Assembly (NCBI RefSeq): GCF_030867095.1
Contig: NC_081825.1
Span: 52,433,501-52,497,500, forward strand
DNA from: Alligator mississippiensis
Taxonomy: Eukaryota; Chordata; Crocodylia; Alligatoridae
Direction of reading: 5' to 3'
DNA length: 64,000 nt
A program made the position numbers and the translations under genes. Positions 22,296-32,171 of this stretch are shown here, piece after piece; positions within the stretch are counted from its first letter, which is position 1, and each line of letters starts with the position of its first letter. A model generated the notes under the pieces. It searched no databases. It saw only the letters and a program-made list of their open reading frames with translations, and was not told the origin of the DNA.

Positions 22296-24311
22296 TTGAC
22301 TTCAGGAAAGCTGGGAGTTCAAGAAGAGTGGTTGCTCCTCAAGGGAGCAATCCTCAATGCACAAACTAAGTCTATTCCATCTCGGAGGAAAGGCAGCAAG
22401 AGGGGACAGCAGCCCCCCTGGCTCTCCAGGGACCTAGCAGACCTCCTGAGGCTAAAAAGAAAGGCCTACAAAGGATGGAGGATGGGAGTCACCTCCAAGG
22501 AGGATTATTCTGCACTGGTCCGGTCCTGTAGGGAGCAGACCAGGAAAGCCAAGGCTGCAACTGAACTCCAGCTAGCTTTGAGCATCAAGGACAATAAAAA
22601 GTCCTTTTTCAGATATGTGGGGAGCCGGAGGAAAAGCAGGGGCAACGTTGGACCCCTGCTGAACCAGATGGGGCAACTGACAACTGACGCCCAGGAAAAA
22701 GCCAACCTATTAAATAGGTACTTTGCGTCGGTCTTTCATCAGCCCCATGGGACGCCCGTGCCCGCTACAGGGCTGGGAAGTCCGGGTGAGGGTGATCCCC
22801 TGCCCTCCATTAATGCTGACTTTGTGAAGGAACATCTTGAGAAGCTGGATACCTTCAAGTCAGCCAGCCCTGACAATCTTCACCCCAGGGTACTCAAGGA
22901 GCTGGCGAGCATCATAGCCCAGCCTCTAGCGCGGATCTTTGAAAACTCTTGGCGCTCTGGTGTAGTGCCCGAAGACTGGAAGAAGGCCAATGTGGTGCCT
23001 ATCTTCAAGAAAGGGAGGAAAGTGGATCCGGCTAACTATAGGCCCATCAGCCTGACTTCTATCCCAGGGAAGATCTTAAAAAAGTTTATTAAGGAGGCCA
23101 TCCTTAATGGACTGGCCGACGCCAACATCTTAAGGGATAGCCAGCACGGGTTTGTTGCAGGTAGGTCTTGCTTGACCAATCTCATTTCCTTCTACGACCA
23201 GGTGACCTATCACCTGGACAAGGGAGATGAGATTGATGTCATATATCTTGACTTCAAAAAAGCCTTCGATCTGGTGTCCCATGATCGTCTCTTGGAGAAA
23301 CTGGCCAATTGTCGCCTTGGGTCCCCCACGATCCACTGGCTGGAAAATTGGCTCCGGGGTCGGACCCAGAGGGTAGTAATTGATGGAAGTCACTCATCGT
23401 GGTGTCCTGTGACCAGTGGAGTCCCCCAGGGCTCTGTCCTTGGACCCATACTGTTCAACATCTTCATTAATGATGTGGACACTGGAGTCAGAAGCGGACT
23501 GGCCAAGTTCGCTGATGACACCAAACTTTGGGGCAAAGCATCCACACCAGAAGACAGGCGGATGATCCAGGCTGACCTGGACAGGCTCAGCAAGTGGGCG
23601 GATGAGAATCTGATGGTGTTCAACGCCGATAAATGCAAGGTTCTCCACCTTGGGAAAAAAAACCCGCAGCATCCTTATAGGCTCGGCAGTGCTATGTTGG
23701 TTAGCACTATGGAAGAAAGAGACTTGGGGGTCATCATTGACCACAAGATGAACATGAGCCTGCAATGCGATGCTGCGGCTAGTAAAGCGACCAAAACGCT
23801 GGCTTGCATTCATAGATGCTTCTCAAGCAAATCCCGGGACGTCATTCTCCCCCTGTACTCGGCCTTAGTGAGGCCGCAGCTGGAGTACTGCGTCCAGTTT
23901 TGGGCTCCACAATTCAAAAAGGATGTGGAGAAGCTTGAGAGAGTCCAGAGAAGAGCCACGCGCATGATCAGAGGTCAGGGAAGCAGACCCTACGATGACA
24001 GGCTGAGAGCCCTGGGGCTCTTTAGCCTGGAAAAGCGCAGGCTCAGGGGTGATCTGATGGCCACCTACAAGTTTATCAGGGGTGACCACCAGTATCTAGG
24101 GGAACGTTTGTTCACCAGAGCGCCCCAAGGGATGACGAGGACGAATGGTCACAAACTACTACAAGATCGTTTCAGGCTGGACATAAGGAAGAATTTCTTT
24201 ACTGTCCGAGCCCCCAAGGTCTGGAACAGCCTGCCACCGGAGGTCGTTCAAGCGCCTTCATTGAACACCTTCAAGATGAAACTGGATGCTTATCTTGCTG
24301 GGATCCTATGA
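22296..24311 (+). pseudogene. CR1 ORF2, reverse transcriptase segment (separate frame)
   Basis: A 671-codon open frame, shifted relative to the endonuclease frame. Compared with the usual CR1 layout, the link after LDFRKA appears shortened, so a frame-changing deletion near 22310 is likely. The reverse transcriptase is otherwise whole: NYRPISLTS, QHGFVAGRS, YLDFKKAFD with catalytic Asp319, GVPQGSVLGPILFN, and FADD (Asp407-Asp408). The C-terminal CR1 region follows (LPLYSALVRPQLEYC, VQRRATRMI, KVWNSLPPEVV). Stop TGA at about 24309. The enzyme core would be active if expressed, but it is not joined to its endonuclease. Confidence 0.9.
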
Positions 24312-24379
24312 CCCCAGCTGATGTCCTGCCCTTTGGGCGGGGGGCTGGACTCGATGATCTTCCAAGGTCCCTTCCAGCC

Positions 24380-24434
24380 CTAATGTCTATGAAATCTATG
24401 AAATCTATGAAAATCTATGAAATCTATGAAAAAT
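24380..24434 (+). repeat. CR1 3'-terminal ATCTATGAA microsatellite
   Basis: Five near-perfect copies of an ATCTATGAA-type unit end the CR1. The preceding block GGGCTGGACTCGATGATCTT and GGTCCCTTCCAGCCCTA is the conserved CR1 3' end thought to be recognised by the reverse transcriptase. Confidence 0.88.
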
Positions 24435-25779
24435 AACTTCTGCTCCCTGCTAAAATTTGTTGAATGCAAACTTATCAAATGTTTGGGAGATGACAACATT
24501 TTGGTGCTGGTTTTAAGGAAATTAAATGTTTAAACTTCTCTAGGAAATTAAGTAAATAAAAAGTTCTGTTAAACAATTTGGAACCATAAGAACCACCACT
24601 GTAGAAAAAGTGTTCAACTGTCCTGTATTTCAGCATAGGATCTCTGTACCAAACTATGTGTTTGTAAGGCCCTGGACACATTATTTTTGTAGCTCTACAA
24701 ACACACTTGTAAGTTTTTAGATGCTAGTTGGTTTTATTCGCTTTCTAAATATTACTAGTTCTACTTTGTCTCTATTCCACAGTGAACTTTTCTCATTTGA
24801 AATTTGTACCAGGGGGTATTACTGTTTCTGTTCTGACTGCTTTCTTTGACTCTTAGAGGATATTCCATGCAGGAATTGTACCTGGAGATATAGTGATGCA
24901 TATAGCGACTGTCTTTATGAAAGCTAGAGGCACTACATATGGACTGCATTGAATCTAACCATCATTGAGTAAATAGAAACCTTGCAAAAATGTATTGTCC
25001 CATCCACATCACCTGTAGATAATAAACCTGATGTTCCTGCTGATATAAAAGTGTTTGTGAAGAGAGGGGAGAGGAATGTTAGTAATGTTGTGAAATGTAG
25101 TCAGCTTTCTTATCTTGGCAGTAGTACAATTTGAATGTAGAATGGAAGACTGAAAGGAGCACTTATGTAATGAAGACCAGTTAACAATGAACACTAATAC
25201 CTGTTACATTTTACAAAGAGCAGTCAATTTATTTTGTAGTATATTATTACTCTGAAAAAAGTGGGATGACATTGAGAAGGGAACTTCCATGACAGCTTGC
25301 TCCTATCTGATATAATTAGACTTATGTTCCAGTGGATCAAAGTTAGATCTCAGGATTAATTTGCAGCATACAAAACCACTTTCAGACACTTGCCTGCAGT
25401 CACAGCATCCATATTTAGCATTGATGACATACTGATTGCTTATCTGTTTCGGGTTATCAGTTGGACTAAGTCAGTTGATTCCAATTATTGGTGTTTGCGC
25501 TTTGGTTAAACCAAAATGGTATTTCTGGTAACGTGTGTTGTATATACATGTGCACAGAATGAAAAAGAATTATCTAGGATTGTCAATAATGTCCTTTTAT
25601 TGTCAGCAGTGTGAAATATACAGATGCACATAATGTGAAGAACCACACAAATACAATAATTGGATGTTCTCAGCACTGTTTTTCATCCTGATTGACTAAA
25701 ATAATGACTTACTTGAGGTATGGATTCAAAGTATGAGTCTACTGACTTCTGCTCCTTTGCCTCTCTGTGGTTTTCCTAG
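24435..25779. other. Intergenic, no gene recognised
   Basis: AT-rich and stop-dense. No repeat boundary or coding signal was seen apart from the pyrimidine tract immediately before 25780. Confidence 0.5.
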
Positions 25780-25876
25780 AGTGCAGAAAGAATGTGTTGA
25801 TGCTTTCTCTGAAGGCTGCCCCTACTCCTTCAAAGCAGCTCGTGACCCTAATGTGTGCTCTCACTTGAAATTGAAG
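25780..25876 (+). CDS. Candidate isolated coding exon, gene unknown
   Basis: A strong acceptor (CTCTCTGTGGTTTTCCTAG) is followed by a frame reading VQKECVDAFSEGCPYSFKAA and then RDPNVCSHLKLK. A weak GTGCAT donor would end the exon; the frame stays open to a stop about 25 bases later. Three cysteines and an even, non-repetitive composition look more like protein than the surrounding DNA. The other two frames contain stops. It lies about 13 kb beyond the inferred LMO7 3' end on the same strand and could belong to a small downstream gene or be a chance open stretch. I do not recognise the domain, and no partner exon was found in this window. Confidence 0.3.
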
Positions 25877-25966
25877 GTGCATACTGTTTGGTTAAACTCT
25901 TAAAGTAATTCACTGGATGGGAACAATGTGCATGTAGGATACAGAATTTGTTGAAACAATCTAGTT

Positions 25967-26454
25967 CACGGGTGCTCTACCTCTGGCCCACAGGCCAAAA
26001 CTGGCCCACCGAGCCATGGCATTCAGCCCATGAGGCTCCCCACAAGCTGGGAAATTTAGCAACAGGAGAGCAGTGGCCATTAATACCACCATCCTCTCCT
26101 CCGACCAAATTCCCAAGTCCCTCATAGCTGGTCAGAGCTAGGCCATTCTCCCTCCCTCCGTACAGCCATATCAGTGCCAGGCCACTCCCCCTTCTCCCCA
26201 CATACCCCCTCCCCTGCATGGCTGAATCAAAGGCAGGCTACACACCTTTCCCTCCATAAGGCTGGGCCAAGGCCTTTTCCCCCACGTGGCCGGATCAGAG
26301 CTAGGCTGCCCCCCCACCCAACATCTGCACAGCCAGATGAGACCCTGCTGTACCCAGCCCAGGCATTGGATTGGGACCACTAGCTGGATCTGGCCCGTGA
26401 ACAGACTGGACACTGCCCATCTGTCCTGCCAGGCAGAAAGGTTGAGCACTGCTG
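25967..26454. mobile_element. hAT-like non-autonomous element
   Basis: The left end CACGGGTGCTCTACCTCTGG and the reverse complement of the right end (CAGCAGTGCTCAACCTTTCT) form imperfect terminal inverted repeats of the CAG(N)GGTGCTCAACCT type common to hAT-derived short repeats. No matching 8-bp duplication survives. Minus-strand open frames inside are compositional. Confidence 0.65.
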
Positions 26455-26980
26455 ATATAAAAAAAAAAACAGATTTGGTGATGGAATTAACCCCTTGGCT
26501 GCTCTCTCTCCCTTCTCCTCTTCTACAGCCGCGAGTCTCCCTGCTTCCACACACTGGCTGTTGGAGCCTGGTAACTTTCTCTTGCTCTGCACTGTTGGAG
26601 GCCCAGACTTCTGGTGTTTTGAGCCCTATACCTCTGTTCTGGCATCCCCTGATTAGTCAGTGCCTAAATCTCATGCCTCCCTGACCACCAATGAAAGGAA
26701 TTCAATTTTAGCTGGTATGGATTGGGAGTATCTTGAACATGTCCTTGTATATGTCTATATTGCAAGCGTAGAAACCCCCTTAGTGAAAACTTGAGATTTA
26801 TCACACACAGGAGGATCTGGCATCCAACAAGGTCAAATATAAGGGAGTTTCAACAATGTTTTTTTAGTGTGTGAAAAATCAAAAACTTCTTTTAAGTCCT
26901 TTAGCTAAAGCAGAGGCACTTTCAAAAACAGGTGAAATCCAGCCCAGCTCCCATGCCAAATTCCAGATCACAGTGGACCT

Positions 26981-27405
26981 GGGTGCATCTACATGAGATG
27001 TTTACTGCACAGTTGACTTGTAAATACAAGTACTATCCTGCTGCGGAGTAAAAAACTCTGCAGCAGCGCATGTGTAGACACTGGAGGGGCTGGCTGGGGT
27101 ACGAGGGTGCTTCAATGCTGGCTAGCTGCACACTGAAGTTTCCTCTGTCCCAGTCAACCCCTCCTCAGCACGTTGAATTGGAGGGAGCAGCCCCAGCCTG
27201 GCAGGCTGACCCCTGGAGCCCCCTACCAGCCAGGGCTGCTCTGTCCCAACTCCATGGGCTATGCATGAAAAAATTACGGAGCTTATTGCTCCAGAGTTAA
27301 TTGCTTCTGGTGCACATTCAAATGGTGTGCCCAGGAACAATAAACTCCGGAGCAATAAACTCTCTAGTTTATTAATGCACCATAATCACACATGTAGATG
27401 TGCCC
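26981..27405. mobile_element. Harbinger-like MITE
   Basis: The left end GGGTGCATCTACATGAGATG pairs with the reverse complement of CACACATGTAGATGTGCCC. Subterminal TTTACTGCACAGT and CTCCGGAGCAATAAACTC blocks resemble the other Harbinger-type elements here. The interior is GC-rich with no protein. Flanking trinucleotides do not match. Confidence 0.75.
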
Positions 27406-28008
27406 ATTGAGAAGCAGATTAAATGATCTGATGTTGAGCTCTGTTCTGCCAGTTTGGCTGCTCCTTGGGTATACCGATACCCAAGTATAACAGGGTAGTC
27501 TGGCCCCTTGAGAAGAGGCAACCAGTCCTGTTAAGGAGATTCAGCTGTGGGGCATTCAGCTAATAAAGGCACGTCCCACTGGGACATAAAACCCAAGTGG
27601 AGAGAGCAGAAAGAGGCAAGCTGTGAGGGAACAAGGAGGAGATGCCAAGCTGCTGTGATGAGGAAAAAAACAAAGTGAATATTGGCTCTTGTCCTAATTG
27701 ATTGATTTTTCTGTTTGTATTGTCTATCTCCAATACCTCTACACTATACCATGGATAGCCCTCATCAGTGATCTTCAGACACACAGATAAGACAAGCATG
27801 GAAGACAATCATCCTTGGCTGTGAGAAATTACCAAAGAAAGAGATACTATACCACAGTCATTCTTGTGACATAAATGCAACAGTTGTGGTTTACAATGAG
27901 TTTTTACCATCCTATTACTGTGACTTCCAGCTTGCATTCTAATACAAGGAAACTTGAAAATGCAAACATGCTCTGTGCAGGCAGGTTACATGTATCCAAC
28001 TTGTATAG
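27406..28008. other. Unassigned spacer
   Basis: No exon or repeat boundary is evident. An 8-bp-arm hairpin, TTGGGTAT / ATACCCAA, lies near 27465-27485. The sequence up to 28008 is the 5' flank of the truncated CR1. Confidence 0.45.
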
Positions 28009-28058
28009 TATAGTTGCCCGGAGGATATATAGTTGCCCGGAGGACCCGGGCAACTATA
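28009..28058. repeat. Direct plus inverted repeat at a CR1 5' junction
   Basis: TATAGTTGCCCGGAGGA occurs twice (28009-28025 and 28028-28044). The first 13 bases of each copy are the exact reverse complement of CCGGGCAACTATA (28046-28058), which is genuine CR1 sequence. The second copy and the CR1 sequence can form a 13-bp hairpin with a 5-base loop. Inverted copies of the element's own first bases at the 5' junction suggest snap-back or template-switch synthesis during insertion. Confidence 0.85.
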
Positions 28059-29326
28059 GGCCAGTCAGTCTCACCTCCATCCTTGGCAAAATCTTTGAAA
28101 AAATTATCAAGGCTCGCATTTGCGAGAGCCTGGCAGGACAAATTATGCTGAGGGGAAACCAGCACGGGTTTGTAGCAGGCAGATCAGACCTGACTAATCT
28201 TGTCTCTTTTTATAACCAGGTTACAAAACGCCTGGACGCAGGAGTAGGGGTGGATGTCATATACTTAGACTTCAGGAAGGCCTTCGATACGGTATCCCAC
28301 CCCATACTGGTGAACAAGTTAAGAGGCTGTGACTTGGATGACTACACAGTCCTGTGGGTGGCGAATTGGCTGGAGGGTCGCACCCAAAGAGTCGTGGTGG
28401 ATGGGTCGGCTTCGACCTGGAAGGGTGTGGGCAGTGGGGTCCCGCAGGGCTCGGTCCTTGGACCGATACTCTTTAATGTCTTCATCAGCGACTTGGACGA
28501 GGGAGTGAAATGTACTCTGTCCAAGTTTGCAGATGAGACAAAGCTATGGGGAGAAGTGGACACGCCGGAGGGCACGGAACAGCTGCAAGCAGACCTGGAC
28601 AGGTTGGACAAGTGGGCAGAAAACAACAGAATGCAATTCAACAAGGAGAAATGCAAAGTGCTGCACCTAGGGAGGAAAAATGTCCAGCACACCTACAGCC
28701 TAGGGAATGACCTGCTGGGGGGCACGGAAGTGGAAAGGGATCTTGGAGTCCTAGTGGACTCTAAGATGATCATGAGTCGGCAGTGTGACGAAGCCATCAG
28801 AAAAGTCAATGGCACTTTATCGTGCATCAGCAGATGCATGACGAATAGGTCCAAGGAGGTGATACTTCCCCTCTATCGGGCGCTGGTCAGACTGCAGTTG
28901 GAGTACTGCGTGCAATTCTGGGCGCTGCAATTCAAGAGGGATGCGGATAACCTGGAGAGGGTCCAGAGAAGGGCCACTCGTATGGTTAAGGGCTTGCAGA
29001 CCAAGCCCTACGACGAGAGACTAGAGAACCTGGACCTTTTTAGCCTCCGCAAGAGAAGGTTGAGAGGCGACCTTGTGGCTGCCTATAAGTTCACGGGTGC
29101 ACAGAAGGGAATTGGTGAGTATTTATTCACCAAGGCGCGCCCGGGGGTTACAAGAAATAATGGCCACAAGCTAGCAGAGAGCAGATTTAGATTGGACATT
29201 AGGAGGAACTTCTTCACAGTTCAAGTGGCCAAGGTCTGGAACGGGCTCCCAAGGGAGGTGGTGCTCTCCCCTACCCTGGGGGTCTTCAAGAGGAGGTTAG
29301 ATGAGTATCTAGCTGGGGTCATCTGA
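28045..29326 (+). pseudogene. CR1 ORF2 fragment, reverse transcriptase without endonuclease
   Basis: An open frame of about 427 codons of CR1 origin, running without a stop into upstream flank (to 27875). Motifs seen: NYRPVSLTSILGKI, NQHGFVAGRS, YLDFRKAFDTVSH, GVPQGSVLGPILFN, then FADETKLWG, LVRLQLEYCVQFW and KVWNGLPREVV. The catalytic FADD has become FADE, replacing the second Asp, so activity would be lost or greatly reduced. The endonuclease and the first part of the reverse transcriptase are missing. It retains an unusually intact frame for a dead-on-arrival copy, which points to a recent insertion. Confidence 0.9.
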
Positions 29327-29415
29327 ACCCAGCACTCTTTCCTGCCTATGCAGGGGGTCGGACTCGATGATCTATTGAGGTCCCTTCCGGCCCTAACATC
29401 TATGAATCTATGAAC
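28045..29415 (+). mobile_element. 5'-truncated CR1 LINE
   Basis: Starts inside the reverse transcriptase at the block encoding PGNYRPVSLTS and runs to a CR1 3' end (GTCGGACTCGATGATC, then GGTCCCTTCCGGCCCTAAC) and an ATCTATGAATCTATGAA tail. It belongs to a different CR1 subfamily from the copy at 20-24 kb: the proteins align throughout but differ at many positions. Confidence 0.93.
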
Positions 29416-29665
29416 TGTTTCCATTTGAAAATAGATCTAGGAATAGTTTTCTGCTTCACTGGGATGCTAACAAATCTTATTTCATTAATAATTATAAAAT
29501 GCAATTACTTCTGTGATTGTGTCAGCTGGCTTTACACTTATGCTGGGTCTTAAGAAAGGCTGCTTGAAAATTTCCCATGGAAACCTAACATTTTCACAAA
29601 AACATTGTTTTCTGGAGAAAACTTCGCATTTTTGTCAAACTTCTTCCTCGCCCCCCTCCTCCCCT

Positions 29666-29691
29666 CCCCCCCCCCCCCCAAAAAAAAAAAA
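29666..29691. repeat. Poly-C / poly-A low-complexity tract
   Basis: Fourteen C residues run directly into twelve A residues. Such tracts are prone to length error and polymorphism. Confidence 0.9.
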
Positions 29692-29999
29692 GCCAATAGG
29701 AGTTTTGATTTGGTTGCCATGTGCTTCTGGGTTCTATCTCCCATGATGTACCACAAGTTTCCTTTTTCAGCCCCAGCCAATAATAGAGAATGGGACACTG
29801 AGATATCTAAATGACCATTGCAACAGGGCATCACAGTTGCATTTCCAAATATTTTTTCTTCTTTTGTGCTTTCTGTCAAAATGTTTTTCTATTAAATTTT
29901 TAAAAATGAACTTGTTTTTTGAGGGTAGGGATATTTTTCAACTAGGTAAAAGTCATGTTGAACATCTTGTTAAGTACCACAGCTATTCAAGGTTGTGTT

Positions 30000-30105
30000 C
30001 AAACAGCTTATTCTGCTTCTGAAGACCAGCCCAAAAGTGAGATGGTGACAGAACTAGAACACAAGAGTCCAGGTCACAGCCTGCTGCTTTAACCATTAGA
30101 TCCAC
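30000..30105 (-). repeat. tRNA-derived SINE fragment
   Basis: Read on the minus strand it begins GGATCTAATGGTTAAAGCAG and continues CTGGACTCTTGTGTTCTAGT. This resembles tRNA-derived SINE heads with a TAGTGGTTA-like A box and a GTTCTAGT-like B box. It is diverged and lacks a clear tail. Confidence 0.5.
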
Positions 30106-31398
30106 ACCCACAAAATAACTATCCCCAAAATGAACTGCATGTGCATTGCCAGTGCTACATTTAAATGTCTACTACTTATGTTAGAATGTGGCATATACCA
30201 TGTGATGGTGTTTTCTGGAATAAGGTGTTGTAAAGAAGAGGATGTTAAAAGGTTAAAGGGATTATAGCAACTTGGTGAATACTCCAGCAGATAAATAAAA
30301 ATCTGTCTAGCTTCCAAAGACCTCCACAAATGTGCTCCAATTTCAAATTATTACAAGCGTTGTGAGTGGAGTCACTGCTGCCATCCAACTAAAGGACTGG
30401 GAGGCACTTTGAAAATCAAATTTCAGCCAAGGAGATTGGTTTGAAAAACAATGAACAAGGAGAAATCTCCTCTTTGCAGAGTTACGAGCTGTCAAACTTT
30501 ATTATCATTATTTTACTGAAGTAAAAAAAGCAAATTAAGACAGTTAACAGTTGAAATCTGAAACAAAATTGTATTTAATGCTGAAAAATCTTGTTATGAT
30601 ACTTTCATGCTTACCTTTTCTCCGATATTAAATCTGGTGTGTGTTTGCAAGTATCACTTTTTATCATACATAAAAGAAACCTGCTATAAATGGATATTGG
30701 CTGCTACGTGCTGCATACATACAGGGAGAATATTTCAGATTTCCTGTTACCCTGACTTTCAATTCAAAAGGTTGTTCAAGTGACTGCATGTACCAGACAG
30801 AAAACAGTTACAAATGTGAAAATTTTAAAGTTCCCTGCTGGAGCTCACTACTTGTCCTATGTACTGTGGTGACAGCATGCATTAAATTAATGACAAAGGG
30901 CCTAGCATTAAGATTACACATGTACTAGCTTTTAATGTAAGGAGTACTTTGAACTTTCAAACTGGTTCTTCTTTTGTTATTGGCTTCCAGAATGAAAGAA
31001 CCATTAAGAGTTTTAGTGATGTTCCAAGAGCTTTGCTTCCAACAGAAAATTGGCTCCCTTTTCTTGGACACTGGACCAATTTTTAATTGAATTTCAATGA
31101 GATGATGGATGTTGTACTTTATTCCAAGTCTATATGCTAAATTAACAAGGCTGTCTGCTTAGTTTCCTCTTTTGAAACCTCATTGAGATGAGTTTCTGCT
31201 AATTCTCTTATACAAGGCATTAGACATGTGAACCAAATTCTTATTCAAGAGTTGAAAAATATTTTTTTGCCAAGGTTAATACCTTGGATAATCAATTGGC
31301 ATTGTGATGCAACAAAATTTTTTTTTCTGAAAAAGACCATTTGAATTGCTTCAAACTGATCACAATAAAAAAAATTGAAATAATTATTTCAATATACA

Positions 31399-32171
31399 GG
31401 TTTCCCTCAATTTATGCTGTACATGAGTTCCCAGAGAACGGTGCATAAATCTAATTAACATAAAACAAACACATTTTACAATGTAACAAATAGGGATAGG
31501 TTCCCATGGCGGTGAGGGAGGGAGGGAGTGAGGCTGGGACTGGGGAAGGGGTGGGGGAAAGGGTGCCACTTCCAGGGCTGCATAAGGCAGCAAAGCAGGG
31601 GGAACAGAGTGGCACTCACCCCAGCCCTGGCTGCAATGGCCTTGGGAGTGGCTAGCACCAGCTGCCTGCAGCTGCACCATGCTCCGCCTGTCCCTGCTTA
31701 CCTCTGCTCCTGGGCTGCACCATGCTGTGGTACAGGCAGCTGGTGTCAGCTGCTCCCAGGGCTGCTGCAGCTGGGGCTGGGGTGAGTGCTGCACCCTGCA
31801 CAACCCGGGGCTCCCCAGCCCATGCTGGAGTGGCCCCAGGAGCAGCTGACACACCAGCTGCCTGCACCACAGCATGGCATAGCCCAGGAGCTGGGGTGAG
31901 CCCAGACATACGGGGACAGGCAGAGCATGGTGCAGCACAGCGGCTGCAGGCAGCTGGTGCCGGCCGCTCCTGGGGCCACTGCAGCTGGGGCTGGAGTGAG
32001 TGGGGCCACAGCCCTTTCCTCTTCACCCACAGACTTACCTGCTTGGGTGGGGGGACATCTGTCATTTAAGAGCGAATTTACCTTGCATATAACAAATTAT
32101 GGGTCTAAATATATCCATCGCACAAAAGCAAGTTTGCATAGAAAGAACTTGCATAAATTGAGGGAAACCTG
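31399..32171. mobile_element. Fold-back MITE with pogo/Tigger-like termini
   Basis: The left CAGGTTTCCCTCAATTTATG and the inverse of the right (CATAAATTGAGGGAAACCTG) are near-perfect terminal inverted repeats. Their CAGGT-TCCCTC start recalls pogo/Tigger-type ends; TA precedes the left end but not clearly the right. The interior 31616-32012 is a large GC-rich imperfect palindrome. All open frames here (for example 31384-31938 minus) are attributed to that palindrome. Confidence 0.7.
31616..32012. repeat. Large GC-rich imperfect palindrome
   Basis: The left arm (about 31616-31785) carries CACCAGCTGCCTGCAGCTGC, ACCATGCTCCGCCTGTCCC and a second CAGGCAGCTGGTGTCAGCTG block. The right arm (about 31828-32012) carries the same blocks in reverse complement (GGGACAGGCAGAGCATGGT, GCAGGCAGCTGGTGCC, CAGCTGACACACCAGCTGCC). 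The centre is near 31800. As RNA it would form a long hairpin. Confidence 0.75.

Larger units (their letters stand above)
19958..24434 (+). mobile_element. Near-full-length CR1 LINE retrotransposon
   Basis: About 4.5 kb, close to the expected length of complete CR1 elements. In order it carries a CpG-rich 5' UTR, ORF1 with an SGNH esterase domain, ORF2 with an AP-type endonuclease and reverse transcriptase, a short 3' UTR, and an ATCTATGAA microsatellite tail. ORF1 is open throughout. ORF2 is interrupted by one in-frame TGA and a frame change near 22260-22300, so this copy cannot make a full ORF2 protein. TGAAAAAT occurs just outside both ends (19947-19954 and 24427-24434) and may be a target duplication. 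The few lesions indicate a young insertion. Confidence 0.93.
29416..31398. other. Intergenic, AT-rich
   Basis: Contains a C14-A12 homopolymer junction (29666-29691) and a possible SINE fragment (30000-30105). Otherwise no gene or repeat boundary was identified. Confidence 0.5.

Noticed and set aside
31384-31938. 184-codon minus-strand open frame
   Set aside because: Crosses a transposon end and a large palindrome; no protein-like conservation visible.
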